DNA from: Patescibacteria group bacterium
Lineage (GTDB): Bacteria; Patescibacteriota; Microgenomatia; UBA1406; GWC2-37-13
Reading direction: 5' to 3'
DNA length: 64,000 nt
NCBI GenBank assembly: GCA_026004415.1
Contig: BPJC01000001.1
Coordinates: 62,001-126,000 of the forward strand
Position numbers and translations under genes: made by a program. Each line of letters opens with the position of its first letter. Within the stretch, counting starts at the first letter, position 1. Under the pieces are notes generated by a model. The model made no database searches and had not been told where the DNA came from. It worked only from the letters and a program-made list of their open reading frames with translations. Below, one piece after another: positions 8,523-18,087 of this stretch.

Positions 8523-9942
8523 AGTTCAGGTTAGAACCAGGATTGCTCCTTCTCCAACTGGTCAGGAGATGCATATTGGCAATTTATATACAGCTTTAAT
8601 AAACTTTGTTTGGGCAAAGAAAAACAAAGGTAGGTTTATTGTTAGGATTGAGGATACTGATAGAACAAGGTATGTTCCTGGTTCAGAGCAAAGGTTGTTG
8701 CAGAATCTAAAAGATTTTGGTTTGTTTTATGATGAAGGTCCGGATGTCGGAGGCGAGTTCGGGCCTTATGTTCAATCGCAGAGACTGTCTCTTTATAAAA
8801 AATATGCTTTTGAGCTTGTGGAACAAGACTTTGCTTATCTTTGTTTTTGTTCTCAGCAAAGGCTGTCTGAACTGAGGCAAAAACAACAAGAGCAGAAGAT
8901 TATGCCGCCTAAGTATGATCGCTTTTGTCTTAAGACATATTCTAAACAACAGGCTTTAGAATTATACAAATCAGGCAAACCTGCTGTTGTCAGACTCAAG
9001 GTGCCGGAAGACCAAGTAATTGATTTTGTAGATGAGATTAGAGGCAAAATTAGTTTTGACAGCAATCTAATAGATGATCAGGTTTTGTTGAAATCAGATG
9101 GTTATCCAACCTATCATTTGGCTGTTGTTGTAGATGATTATTTAATGAAGATAAACTATGTGATTAGAGCAGAGGAATGGATTTCTTCAACTCCAAAACA
9201 GATTCTGCTTTACAGAGCTTTTAACTGGCCGGTGCCTAAATTTGTTCATCTGCCTGTATTGCGAAACCCTGATCGTTCTAAGCTGTCTAAACGAAAAAAT
9301 CCTGTATGGGTATCATGGTATCTGCAGGAAGGGTTTTTACCTGAAGCTGTTTTAAATTACCTATCATTGATGGGGTTTTCCCATCCTGAAGGCAAAGAAA
9401 TTTTTTCTCTTAAGGAGTTGATCAAAGTGTTTGATATAAAAAGGATAAACCCTGTGGGCCCTGTTTTTGATCTTGTTAAACTTGAGTGGCTTAATGGAGA
9501 GTATATCAGATCAATGCCTGACTCTGTTTTAAAAGATAAGATTATTCTTTACTATAAAAACTTTAAAGATAAACAGTTAGATCAGAGTTTAGTTGCAAAA
9601 ACTATTCCTTTAATAAAAGAACGAATTAAAAAATTATCTGATTACTGGTTTTATTGCAGTTTTTTTTGGCAGAGACCTGATAATTATCAATTAGATTTAA
9701 AAAGTTATAAAGACTTGATCTTAAAAATGTTGTCAAGATTGACAGATCTGAGCGAGTGGACTGCAGATAATATAGGTAATGAGATGACTAATTTGGCAAA
9801 ACAAGAAGGTTTGAGTATTGGAAAGTTTTTTATGATCTTGAGAGTTGCTATAACTGGACAGAAAATAACGCCGCCTTTGAATGAGTCAATGGAGATTTTG
9901 GGTAAAGATGAGTGTCTTGAAAGGTTGAGGTTAGTTGTCTAA
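8515..9942 (+). CDS. gltX: Glutamyl-tRNA synthetase
   Basis: 475 aa class I synthetase. The HIGH-type motif is PSPTGQEMHIGN (residues about 12-23) and the KMSKS-type motif is SKLSKRKNP (near residue 256). It charges tRNA-Glu with glutamate. Whether it also misacylates tRNA-Gln, for later amidation by GatCAB, cannot be judged here. Convergent with era, with 4 bases between the stops. Confidence 0.96.
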   Translation: MSKVQVRTRIAPSPTGQEMHIGNLYTALINFVWAKKNKGRFIVRIEDTDRTRYVPGSEQRLLQNLKDFGLFYDEGPDVGGEFGPYVQSQRLSLYKKYAFELVEQDFAYLCFCSQQRLSELRQKQQEQKIMPPKYDRFCLKTYSKQQALELYKSGKPAVVRLKVPEDQVIDFVDEIRGKISFDSNLIDDQVLLKSDGYPTYHLAVVVDDYLMKINYVIRAEEWISSTPKQILLYRAFNWPVPKFVHLPVLRNPDRSKLSKRKNPVWVSWYLQEGFLPEAVLNYLSLMGFSHPEGKEIFSLKELIKVFDIKRINPVGPVFDLVKLEWLNGEYIRSMPDSVLKDKIILYYKNFKDKQLDQSLVAKTIPLIKERIKKLSDYWFYCSFFWQRPDNYQLDLKSYKDLILKMLSRLTDLSEWTADNIGNEMTNLAKQEGLSIGKFFMILRVAITGQKITPPLNESMEILGKDECLERLRLVV

Positions 9943-9946
9943 TAAA

Positions 9947-10822
9947 TCATTCAAAGTATTTTTGCCAGTGTTTGTTTATCTGAACCTGAAGATCAAGAAA
10001 CACTTTTTTGTTTAGGAATAGTTCTATTTCTTTTCGCGCTGATTGGCCTATTTTTTTTATCATATTAGCGTTTTTGCCAATCAACATTCTTTTGTATCTA
10101 TCAGCTGTTGTATAAATTATTGCTTTAATATAAATCAGGTTGTTTTCTTTTTTTTCTATTTGTTCTACCTTAACATATGTGGTATAGGGTATTTCTTTTC
10201 TTGTTAATAAAAAAATTTTTTCTCTTATTAGCTCTTCTAGATAAACTCTACTGTTGATATTTAAAACAGGTAAAGGTTTTTCGTCGACAATCTCTTTTAA
10301 ATCTGAGTCTTTTTTTTCTGGTAGAAATCTAAAGATTGAATCTATAAGAGATTTAAGGTGTTTTCGTTTTAGAGCTGATATGATTTGGACATCGTCAAAC
10401 TCTTGAAATAAAAATTTGTATTGACTTAAGTATGAAGGTTTGAGTTTGTCTATTTTGTTTATAACCAAGATTTTTTTGGGTTTATTAAGTTGTCTGACAA
10501 TGCCTAAGACCTTTGATTCTTCATAATCTCTTTTGCGTGTGTGGTCTACCATATAGACAACTACATCTGCATCTTGGTTTAAGGTTTTTAAAGTGTTGTG
10601 GTTTATTTTCTGGCTTAATGCATCTTTTGTTTTGCCAAAAATTCCAGGTGTGTCTAAAAACAATATATAGCCTCTTTCATCTTGATAAACAGCTTGTATT
10701 GTGAATCTGGTCGTTTGAGGTTTGGGTGAAGTTATAGCTACTTTTTTGCCTATTAAATTGTTAATCAAAGTAGATTTGCCTACATTGGGTCTGCCGATAA
10801 TTAATACAGTTCCAGACTTCAT
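9947..10822 (-). CDS. era: GTPase Era
   Basis: 291 aa. G domain with G1 GRPNVGKS, G3 DTPGIFG and G4 NKID, followed by a KH RNA-binding domain (MLIGKNANMIKKIGQSARKEI). Era helps 30S assembly by binding the 3' end of 16S rRNA. Length is normal. Confidence 0.95.
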   Translation of the reverse strand: MKSGTVLIIGRPNVGKSTLINNLIGKKVAITSPKPQTTRFTIQAVYQDERGYILFLDTPGIFGKTKDALSQKINHNTLKTLNQDADVVVYMVDHTRKRDYEESKVLGIVRQLNKPKKILVINKIDKLKPSYLSQYKFLFQEFDDVQIISALKRKHLKSLIDSIFRFLPEKKDSDLKEIVDEKPLPVLNINSRVYLEELIREKIFLLTRKEIPYTTYVKVEQIEKKENNLIYIKAIIYTTADRYKRMLIGKNANMIKKIGQSARKEIELFLNKKVFLDLQVQINKHWQKYFE

Positions 10823-10846
10823 AGTTGGATTTCTAAATTTGCAGTA

Positions 10847-11962
10847 CTAAATTAGCCATTTGCCATTTTTAAAGACCAGTTTGCCATCTGCATAAATCAG
10901 GGAGTTTGGTTTTCTCATATCTTTAACAAGATCCCAATGTACCGCTGATTTGTTCGGGTTGTCAATAGATCCTCCTCTTTTGGTAGTATAAGACTTTCCT
11001 AAAGTTACATGTATTGTTCCTCCTATTTTTTCATCAAACAAAGTTTGCCTCATTGGTTTTTTGATTCCATAATTTAATCCCAGGCCTAGCTCGCCAAGAT
11101 ATTTTGCTCCTTTATCGGTTTCTAGTGTGTTTAATAAAACTTGTTCTCCTTGGTCTGCTTTGGCTTTTATTACTTTGCCATTTTTAAACTCCAAGTAAGC
11201 TCCTATAACATCAACACCGTCTTTAAAATTGGGTAGATCATAGTAAATATATCCTTCAGTCTTTGTATGAACAGGAGCTAAAAAGACTTCGCCATCTGGT
11301 ATATTATTTTTACCATAGGCATTTTCAGCAAGCCTTCCTGTAATATCAAGTTTAAGATCTGTTTTTTGACCTATAATTCTAATTATTTTAGTTTTGTCCA
11401 TAAGTTTGGTTAATTTTTCTCCATTCTTTTTTATCTGTTCATAATCTGTAAGACAGGCTTTAAAGTAAAACTCTTTTAGGCTTTCTTCAGACATTCCTGC
11501 CAACTGTGCCATGGCTGGTGTTGGGTAATAGGTTAAAACCCAATCTTTTTTATCAATTAAAGTATTAAAAAAACCTTCATAAGCCTTGTTGAAAATCTGC
11601 AGTTTTTTAGGATCTGATTCTGCCAAATGACTGTAATTATCGTAGTTTGTTATTCTTATAAATTTATCTCCCCAGTCTACTATATCAGAGTAAACCTTTG
11701 GAGGGTTCTTAAGTTGTTCTGCTTTTGCATAATCAAGGTAAGTCTTTGCTAGATCTCCCCAACTTGACCTGCCTAGAATCCAGTTTAAACCCATTATATC
11801 AAGGTAAACAAATGCACCTTTTTGAAGAGTCTGTTTTAGTAGTTGTCTGATAAGTTCTATTGGATATAGATCAGAGGTGCAGATAACGACCTTGTCTTTT
11901 GGTTTTACTTGAACTGAGTGTTCTATTAGTAGTTTGGCCAGATCAGCATCATAGCTTTTCAT
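10847..11962 (-). CDS. M29-family aminopeptidase (AmpS/PepS-like)
   Basis: 371 aa from ATG 11962-11960. An upstream in-frame TTG is possible, but a perfect -10 box overlaps it, so the internal ATG is the better start. Recognisable family elements are the N-terminal LAKLLIEHSVQVKPKDKVVI, the GRLAENAYGKNNIPDGEVFLAP core (the NIPDGE glutamate is a metal ligand in M29 enzymes), ADQGEQ, and the HVTLGKSY and SAVHWDLVKDM segments with His and Asp ligands. It should remove N-terminal residues from peptides in the cytoplasm. Confidence 0.88.
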   Translation of the reverse strand: MKSYDADLAKLLIEHSVQVKPKDKVVICTSDLYPIELIRQLLKQTLQKGAFVYLDIMGLNWILGRSSWGDLAKTYLDYAKAEQLKNPPKVYSDIVDWGDKFIRITNYDNYSHLAESDPKKLQIFNKAYEGFFNTLIDKKDWVLTYYPTPAMAQLAGMSEESLKEFYFKACLTDYEQIKKNGEKLTKLMDKTKIIRIIGQKTDLKLDITGRLAENAYGKNNIPDGEVFLAPVHTKTEGYIYYDLPNFKDGVDVIGAYLEFKNGKVIKAKADQGEQVLLNTLETDKGAKYLGELGLGLNYGIKKPMRQTLFDEKIGGTIHVTLGKSYTTKRGGSIDNPNKSAVHWDLVKDMRKPNSLIYADGKLVFKNGKWLI

Positions 11963-11971
11963 ACAGTTACA

Positions 11972-11977
11972 ATTATA
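11972..11977 (-). promoter_or_regulatory. -10 box TATAAT of the M29 peptidase gene
   Basis: TATAAT on the minus strand with 9 bases to the ATG at 11962. This spacing decides the start codon and implies a leaderless mRNA. Confidence 0.55.
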
Positions 11978-11998
11978 CAATTTTTTGCCAAAAAAAAT

Positions 11999-12116
<118 letters not shown>

Positions 12117-12164
12117 AATTACAATTATAACATAGTTTTGTTTATTTTGGTATATTTAATGTAT

Positions 12165-12717
12165 ATGGCTATTCAGCTTGAAAAGAAAAATAGATATTTT
12201 AATTCTTTTTGTCAGCTACCTGATGTTATTTTAGGCAATCAGATGAAGGATGAAAAGATATTATTGCTTTTGCGAGCTCATCCTATAACTCAGTTGTTTT
12301 GGGTTTTTAACTCAGTTGCGTTAATAATTGTGGTTTTTGTTTTAGAGTTTTTTATAGCTCAGTTTATCAATCCTTTACAGTTGTTTTATTTTAGATTATT
12401 TGTTTTTTTGTTTTGTGTTTTCTTATGCTTTAATTAATTTCACTAGTTGGTTTTTCAATGTTGGTTTAATAAGCAATTTTAGGGTTTTGGATCTTGATTA
12501 TATTCCTTTAAATTACAGAAATATCACAGAGACTAAAATCTTTAATGTAGAGGATATAACAGCAGAGGCCAATGGGCCTTTGGCTAGTATATTTCATTAT
12601 GGTGATATTTATATCCAGACAGCTGGTGAAAAAGGCAATATTGAGTTCCATAATGTTCCCGAACCGAATATTGCTATAAAGATAATTAATAGTTTAGTTA
12701 AAGAAAATCAGGATTAA
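12165..12717 (+). pseudogene. Bacterial PH-domain membrane protein, frameshifted at a T7 run
   Basis: The first frame starts MAIQLEKKNRYF (ATG 12165; TATATT at 12151-12156 lies 8 bases upstream). It reads through LLLLRAHPITQLFWVFNSVALII and a second membrane stretch. Near 12403-12409 a run of seven T breaks the frame. The next frame, open from 12400, continues smoothly with SYALINFTSWFFNVGLISNFRVLDLDYIPLN and a PH-like tail ending at 12717. One base fewer in the run restores a single protein of about 183 aa. It may be a real lesion, slippage-corrected expression, or an assembly error. Confidence 0.7.
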
Positions 12718-12941
12718 TGGAATTTATTGATTTTGCCAAGATTAACTCGCTAATCTTTAATCTGTTTGCAATTACTTTTGCAGTTATGTATCTGGTTTAT
12801 TCTATTTTTTATGTCTTTTCTATCAGAATCTTAAGGCAGACTTTAAGAACTCAGCTTAATTTTTTGTTTGTTGTTTTTGGAGTAATTCAGGTTGTTTTAG
12901 GTGTAATATTAGTTATTACAGCATTAATTCTGTTTTTATAG
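12717..12941 (+). CDS. Hypothetical 74-aa membrane protein
   Basis: Two membrane helices (residues about 10-33 and 48-72) separated by a basic loop RILRQTLRTQ. The start overlaps the stop of the PH-domain gene (TAATG) and the next gene begins 4 bases after its stop. It is tightly packed in an operon with the PH-domain and propeller-like proteins. Not recognised. Confidence 0.6.
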   Translation: MEFIDFAKINSLIFNLFAITFAVMYLVYSIFYVFSIRILRQTLRTQLNFLFVVFGVIQVVLGVILVITALILFL

Positions 12942-12944
12942 TAT

Positions 12945-14606
12945 ATGTATTATTTAAAGTCATTAGTGACTGTTAAAGATGAAGATAGTTTGAGAGTGTC
13001 TTATATCAAAGAAGAAAACTTTGTGGCCATTGTCAGAGCTGAGATCGATGAGGCTGTATTAAACAGTTTTTTGTACGAGATCTATGATCAGCTTGCAGAT
13101 AACAACTTAACCATAGAACAACTTGATCGCCTTGTTTCAGATAAAATACGACAGTTGTCTTTACCTCCATCACTTGATCTGTCTTTGGGTTTTTTAAGTA
13201 AAGATAGGTTTTTTATTAAAACAATCGGCACAGGAGTGATCTATGGAGTGTCTAATAATCAATTGGTTAAGATAATCTCTGCTGAAAAGACAGCAGTAGG
13301 AAGAGTTGATTCTGTTTCATGGTATGTCTTAAGTTTTTCTGATGAGGATTTAGCAGGTGTTAACTCTCTTGTTTTTTCAGATTATCAGGATTTTGCCAAC
13401 CAGATACATAATAATGCTTTACAGTTATCTGCTGTTTTTGTAAATGTCTCAAGTCTAATTGAGGCTGATAAAAAAAGCATCTCTGGCAGTAATTCTGGTT
13501 ATTATTCTAAACTTTTTTCTATTAACCAGACATATCTTAAGTTTGGTTTGTTGGTAATTATAGTATTAGCTTTAGTCTTTAGTGTGTACTTTGGTTATCA
13601 AAAAAGATTAACCCAAAAATATGAGAGTATTTTGTCTCAAACAAGCAGTGAGGTTTCAAATATACTGGCTGATGCTGAAAAAACTGTTTTAGTTAATCCT
13701 GAATCTGCAAGGGAGCTTCTTGCCAAAGCGCAACAAACGGTTTCTTTAGCCGATGACCAATTGCCTGATAAATATGCTCAACAGATCTCTGAGTTGTCTA
13801 ATCAAATACAAAAAAAGCAGGCTGAATTGTTTAAGGAAACTGAGGCAATGGGAGATGAGTTTTTTGATTTTAGTTTATTTGAGTCTGATTATAAAGCAGA
13901 ATATATTGGTTTGTCAGGCAATATCTTGGCTGTTGTTTCAAGTGATAATCAGATCTATACTTTAAATCTGGACACAAAAGAAAAAAATAAGATTGCAAGC
14001 AATGAGTTCAAGATTGATAAAGTAGCGCTTGAAGTAAGAGGAGGTTCTTTAACCAGTCTTTATGGTTTTGGCAAAGATGGTTTGTTTTCTTTTAATCAAG
14101 AAAAATGGGAAAAACTAGTTGATTCTGATTCACAATGGGTCAATATTGTTGATTTTGCCTATTATGGTAGGAATCTATATTTACTTGATGCTGGCGCAAA
14201 TCAGATCTTTAAACATACTCCTTTAGAGACTGGATACTCCCAAGGCCTTGAGTATTTAACAACAGATAATCTTAGTTTCTCGGATAAAGCCAGATTTGCT
14301 ATTGATGGTAGTGTTTATGTAGTTGATGGTAAAAAGGTATATAAGTTTCTCAGAGGAGCAAGTCAGAGTTTTGCAGTAGATCTGCCAGAGTCTGATTATA
14401 GTTTTGATTTGATTTACACTTCTGTTGATAGTTCTAATCTTTATTTGGTTGATAAAACCAATAAAAAGGTTTATATAATCGATAAAGAGACCGGTAGTTT
14501 AATTGAACAGAAAAATACACCTTTGGTTGAAAAAGCAATAGCTGTTTTTGTTTATAATCAGAAAATATATTTAGTAACAGAAGATAAAATATATACCTTA
14601 GATTAA
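12945..14606 (+). CDS. Membrane-anchored protein with C-terminal beta-propeller-like repeats
   Basis: 553 aa. The N-terminal 180 residues resemble a degenerate PP2C-like fold (FVAIVRAEIDEAVL, DRFFIKTIGTGVIYGV) without clear metal-binding Asp residues. One membrane helix follows (residues about 200-218), then a coiled-coil-like stretch (SNILADAEKTVL...SARELLAKAQ). Last comes an outer domain of repeated short strands (ILAVVSSDNQIYTLNLD, NLYLVDKTNKKVYIIDKE) typical of propellers. It could be an envelope sensor; the function is not known. Confidence 0.6.
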   Translation: MYYLKSLVTVKDEDSLRVSYIKEENFVAIVRAEIDEAVLNSFLYEIYDQLADNNLTIEQLDRLVSDKIRQLSLPPSLDLSLGFLSKDRFFIKTIGTGVIYGVSNNQLVKIISAEKTAVGRVDSVSWYVLSFSDEDLAGVNSLVFSDYQDFANQIHNNALQLSAVFVNVSSLIEADKKSISGSNSGYYSKLFSINQTYLKFGLLVIIVLALVFSVYFGYQKRLTQKYESILSQTSSEVSNILADAEKTVLVNPESARELLAKAQQTVSLADDQLPDKYAQQISELSNQIQKKQAELFKETEAMGDEFFDFSLFESDYKAEYIGLSGNILAVVSSDNQIYTLNLDTKEKNKIASNEFKIDKVALEVRGGSLTSLYGFGKDGLFSFNQEKWEKLVDSDSQWVNIVDFAYYGRNLYLLDAGANQIFKHTPLETGYSQGLEYLTTDNLSFSDKARFAIDGSVYVVDGKKVYKFLRGASQSFAVDLPESDYSFDLIYTSVDSSNLYLVDKTNKKVYIIDKETGSLIEQKNTPLVEKAIAVFVYNQKIYLVTEDKIYTLD

Positions 14607-15478
14607 TTCTGACTAATTAGATCTTGAGCGGGTTTATCTATTATATTCAGCTGGTTTTCTGCAATTTTATAGTCGTAATCGCCGATGTTGACAACAAAAC
14701 TGTCTTGATCTTTATAGAAATTATATTGATATTCCTTGTTTTTAGTTTTTATTGTCAAAGTTAGCACAGGATTAGTTCTTGTTTGTTTTAAAGCTATATC
14801 ATCTGCTCTCATATTAGTTAGGTCAAAGATGTAGTTGTTAATTTTGGTTAAGTCTGCTTTTTGGCCATTTACAGTCCAGTCATTATTGTTTTTGGTTATT
14901 GTCAATCTGTTATTGCCCTTAACTTCAATATTTTCTACTTCATCGGATTCATTTATAAGATGCAGATTTAGATCTCTGAAGTCTGTGGGCAAAAGCAAAC
15001 CGTTTAAGTTTTCGGCTATAAATACTGTTTTCTGTCCTTTGATATTAGCGTAAAGATCTCCTGATTGCGCAATCTTTCCTAAATATAGAGTAAAGGTTTT
15101 GTTGTCGTTGTTTTTTATTTGAATCTCTTTATTAAGTTCGAAAAAATCTTTGTTCTTATCTACATTTTTGCTAACAACATCTTTTATTTCCAATTTTTTA
15201 AGGTACTCAATTAGATCTGTAATTCGTTTTGATTCAGCTGGGTAATAGTTTTTGTCAATCTCAATAACCCATTTGTTATCTTTTAAAACTGCTTTTTGAG
15301 GTTGATCATCAAGCTTTAATGAGATCTCTGTTATAGTGTTTAAATTAGAAAAAGCTGGTTGTGGTTTGTAGTTTAGTTTTTTCAAAATCGACGGTGCGTA
15401 ATAAAGAATAACTAGTATAGTTGAGATTAAACCAAGCAATAATGCTCTTTTTTGATTCTTTGACAAGTTGTTAAACAT
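14603..15478 (-). CDS. DUF4340 domain protein
   Basis: 291 aa with one N-terminal membrane helix and a soluble region of the DUF4340 type: LKDNKWVIEIDKNYYPAESKRITDLIEYLKKLE and later NDWTVNGQKADLTKINNYIFDLTNMRADDI, a repeated W-x-(I/V) / A-D-x-x-x-I pattern. Proteins of this family often accompany the Gld-type ABC system, which is present at 3236-6085. Convergent with the propeller protein, overlapping it by 4 bases. Confidence 0.75.
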   Translation of the reverse strand: MFNNLSKNQKRALLLGLISTILVILYYAPSILKKLNYKPQPAFSNLNTITEISLKLDDQPQKAVLKDNKWVIEIDKNYYPAESKRITDLIEYLKKLEIKDVVSKNVDKNKDFFELNKEIQIKNNDNKTFTLYLGKIAQSGDLYANIKGQKTVFIAENLNGLLLPTDFRDLNLHLINESDEVENIEVKGNNRLTITKNNNDWTVNGQKADLTKINNYIFDLTNMRADDIALKQTRTNPVLTLTIKTKNKEYQYNFYKDQDSFVVNIGDYDYKIAENQLNIIDKPAQDLISQN

Positions 15479-15532
15479 AAGAATAAATTATAGCAAATTT
15501 GAAAAATTTTTGGCAAAATAGAAGTTGAGATT

Positions 15533-16078
15533 ATGACAGATAAAGAATTAATACAAAGGTTAAGGCAGGGCGATGAGTCTGCCTTTGAGATGTTTTATAA
15601 GGAGTATGCTTCAGCTCTTGCCAATTATGTAAGACGAAAAGTCTCTGATAAAAGCGCGGCAGATGAGCTTGTAAACAAAATCTTCTTTAGTTTTTTTGAG
15701 GCTTTAAGAGATTTTAAAAATGAGTCTAGTCTTAAAACTTTTTTGTTTTCCATTGCCAGATATAAGGTTATAGATTATTACAGAAGAAAGAAAATTAAAA
15801 AAGTGTTTTTGTCTAATATAACATTGCCTTTTGTAAACGGCGTGTTTTTTCTGATGGATGATGATATTCAAAAACAGGAATTAGTAGAGAAAATCGACAA
15901 AACATTTAGTATTTTGCCTAAAAAATACCATCAAATACTAAGGTTGAAGTATATAGAAGGTTTAAGGGTGTCAGAAATAGCCAATAAACTAAAGATGAGT
16001 TTTAAAGCAACAGAAAGTCTGTTGTTTAGGGCCAGGCAAGCCTTTGTTAAAGTTTTTAAATCTGAGTATGGTCAATAA
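15533..16078 (+). CDS. RNA polymerase sigma factor, sigma-70/ECF type
   Basis: 181 aa. Region 2 is clear (EMFYKEYASALANYVRRKVSDKSAADELVNKIFFSFF...YKVIDYYRRKK), as is region 4 (LPKKYHQILRLKYIEGLRVSEIANKLKMSFKATESLLFRARQAF). There is no region 1 or 3, so it is an ECF-type alternative sigma factor. The next small membrane gene overlaps its end, and such a neighbour is often an anti-sigma factor. That partner role is inference. Confidence 0.92.
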   Translation: MTDKELIQRLRQGDESAFEMFYKEYASALANYVRRKVSDKSAADELVNKIFFSFFEALRDFKNESSLKTFLFSIARYKVIDYYRRKKIKKVFLSNITLPFVNGVFFLMDDDIQKQELVEKIDKTFSILPKKYHQILRLKYIEGLRVSEIANKLKMSFKATESLLFRARQAFVKVFKSEYGQ

Positions 16079-16298
16079 ATCAAAGATAAAAAATTATTAC
16101 CGAGAAGTTTTTTTTCTGGAGCCTAATGACTTTAGTCTGCCTGTTTTTGATTGGTTTTTTCACAAAACAGTATCTATTCTTAAATCTTATACTTTTATAG
16201 TTTTTCTGCTGATTTCAAGTTTAATTACAGCTGGTTTGGTTTTTGTGTTTAGGTACTGGAGTGTAAAATTGGTAAGTTTCCTGCAACATGGAGTTTAG
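16068..16298 (+). CDS. Small membrane protein after the sigma factor, possible anti-sigma
   Basis: 76 aa starting at ATG 16068 inside the end of the sigma gene. A short soluble N-terminus (MVNKSKIKNYYREVFFLEPND) is followed by one membrane helix (about 42-63). Position and overlap suggest co-translation with the ECF sigma factor. No zinc-binding HxxxCxxC motif is seen, so a classical ZAS anti-sigma fold is not supported. Confidence 0.5.
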   Translation: MVNKSKIKNYYREVFFLEPNDFSLPVFDWFFHKTVSILKSYTFIVFLLISSLITAGLVFVFRYWSVKLVSFLQHGV

Positions 16299-16900
16299 GC
16301 CTGTTTTTAAGTCTTTTTTCTTGTTTCTAATCTTGGGTGTTAAAGAAAGTTGGGGGCTAATGTTTTATCCTTACAAGATTGTCAGAAGATTGGTTTTGTC
16401 TGGAGATGCGCATCTGTTTTTTATTTACTCTGTCATATTGTTTGTTTTTTTTGTTTTTCAGTCAAGAATAAAACCATTAGCCCTTAATGCCTATGAAAGT
16501 TTTTTGTTGTTTTGGTTTAATCTTTTTTTGAGTTGTTTATTTTTTTATATTTTTCTACGAATTCATAATCAAGGTTTGAATTTTGCAACTGTTGTTTCTG
16601 TTTACTCAAGCAGTCTTCTTCCTACAATTTTATTTTTTTATTCTAATCTGTTTTTTTTATTATTTATTGCCACCACCTAGAACATTAAGTTTGACAGGTC
16701 TTGGTTTTTCTTATGTTTATCTAACTTGGGTCTCTGCTTTAGTTTTTTGGAAGCTTTCTTTGGTTTATCTATGTTTGAGGTTTTTAGGACGGCTTAGTTT
16801 TTTTAATGTGATTTACCTAATTGTGCTTTATATATCAGTGTTTAGTGTTTATTATTTATATCTTTATCAGATTGGTTTTATCAGATTGCCTGTAATTTAA
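16288..16900 (+). pseudogene. Polytopic membrane protein, frameshifted at a T8 run
   Basis: The first frame (ATG 16288) encodes membrane segments up to YSSSLLPTILFFYSNLFFLLF, then stops at 16680. A second frame, shifted by +1 and overlapping from 16583, continues with LSLTGLGFSYVYLTWVSALVFWKLSLVYL and ends at 16900. The break falls in T-rich sequence around 16650-16660 including a T8 run. Joined, it would be a Yip1-like protein of about 200 aa. The lesion direction is the same as at 12403. Confidence 0.6.
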
Positions 16901-16934
16901 ATGACTGAACTTTGTTTATCCGACTTAATAAGTT

Positions 16935-18059
16935 ATGAAATTGCAAAGATTTAAAACAGTTGTCAAAAGAAGACAGGCTTTAGAAAAAGATTTAGGTTTG
17001 AAACTGTCAAAGATTAGCAAAGCATTGGTAGAGTCTGAGTCAAAGATCCATTGTGAAAACTTAATTGGAGCTACAATTTTGCCGTTAGGTGTTGCTGGTC
17101 CGTTGAGGTTTGCCTCTGTCTATACTGATCGAGTTAGGGAAGTTTATATACCTCTTGCTACAACTGAAGGCGCTTTAGTTGCTTCGGTTAACAGAGGTTG
17201 CAAGGCTTTGAGTTTGTCAGACTCTGTAAATATTTTGGTAGAAAAGGTAGGTATTAGTAGAGCTCCTGTTTTTTATATTGAAAATATAAGCAAGGGAAAG
17301 TATTTTGAAAATTGGTTAGAAAAAAACTTTGATAAGTTATCTGATGTTGTCAGATCAACCTCTAGTCATTTAAGGTTATTAAGATATGAGTTTTTTTTGT
17401 ATCCTCCTTATGCTTATGTTAGGTTTTTTTTTGATCCAGATCAGGCAATGGGAATGAATATGGCAACAATTGCTGTAAAGGCAATTTCTGAGTATGTTTT
17501 AAAGAAACTTAAGATAGATTGTTTGGCTTTATCTGGCAACTTGTGCGTTGATAAAAAACCATCTTTTTTGAATTTTGTAACAGGTCGCGGTTTTAAGGTT
17601 TGGGCTGAGGTTTTATTGCCAGATAAAGTTTTAAACAATATTCTCAAGACAGATGCCTCAAGGTTTTTGTCAGTGTTTTACAGCAAAAATCTATATGGGT
17701 CTTTAATCTCTGGATCTATTTCTGCCAATGCTCATTTTGCAAATATTGTCTCTGCTTTTTATTCAGCAGTAGGGCAGGATCTGGCTCATACTGTTGAGGG
17801 TAGTTTGGGTACTGTTTTTGCAGAAAAAAGAAAGGAATCTCTTTATTTTTGTGTTCATTTGCCAGCGGTTTTGCTTGGTGTTGTCGGAGGTGGCACAAAA
17901 CTTGATATTAAACAGGAGGCAATTAGTATAACAAATTCTGGCAATAGTATTGAGTTAGCTGAGGTCTTGGGTGGCGCGGTTTTAGCAGGTGAGTTATCTT
18001 TATTGTCTTCTTTGGCTGAAGGTAGTTTGGCTGGAGCTCATAAGAAACTTGGTAGATAA
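16935..18059 (+). CDS. hmgA: Hydroxymethylglutaryl-CoA reductase
   Basis: 374 aa catalytic domain without membrane anchor. Motifs in order: ENLIGATILPLGVAGPL, TTEGALVASVNRG (catalytic Glu), DQAMGMNM, GNLCVDKKP (the DKKP lysine), GQDLAHTVEGS, and GVVGGGTKL. The C-terminal LAGAHKKLG supplies the catalytic His. The DKKP form resembles class I enzymes of archaea and eukaryotes. It makes mevalonate from HMG-CoA with NAD(P)H and is the first gene of the isoprenoid block. Confidence 0.95.
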   Translation: MKLQRFKTVVKRRQALEKDLGLKLSKISKALVESESKIHCENLIGATILPLGVAGPLRFASVYTDRVREVYIPLATTEGALVASVNRGCKALSLSDSVNILVEKVGISRAPVFYIENISKGKYFENWLEKNFDKLSDVVRSTSSHLRLLRYEFFLYPPYAYVRFFFDPDQAMGMNMATIAVKAISEYVLKKLKIDCLALSGNLCVDKKPSFLNFVTGRGFKVWAEVLLPDKVLNNILKTDASRFLSVFYSKNLYGSLISGSISANAHFANIVSAFYSAVGQDLAHTVEGSLGTVFAEKRKESLYFCVHLPAVLLGVVGGGTKLDIKQEAISITNSGNSIELAEVLGGAVLAGELSLLSSLAEGSLAGAHKKLGR

Positions 18060-18087
18060 TGTTTGTTCTGTTTCAGCTTTGTCGTAA

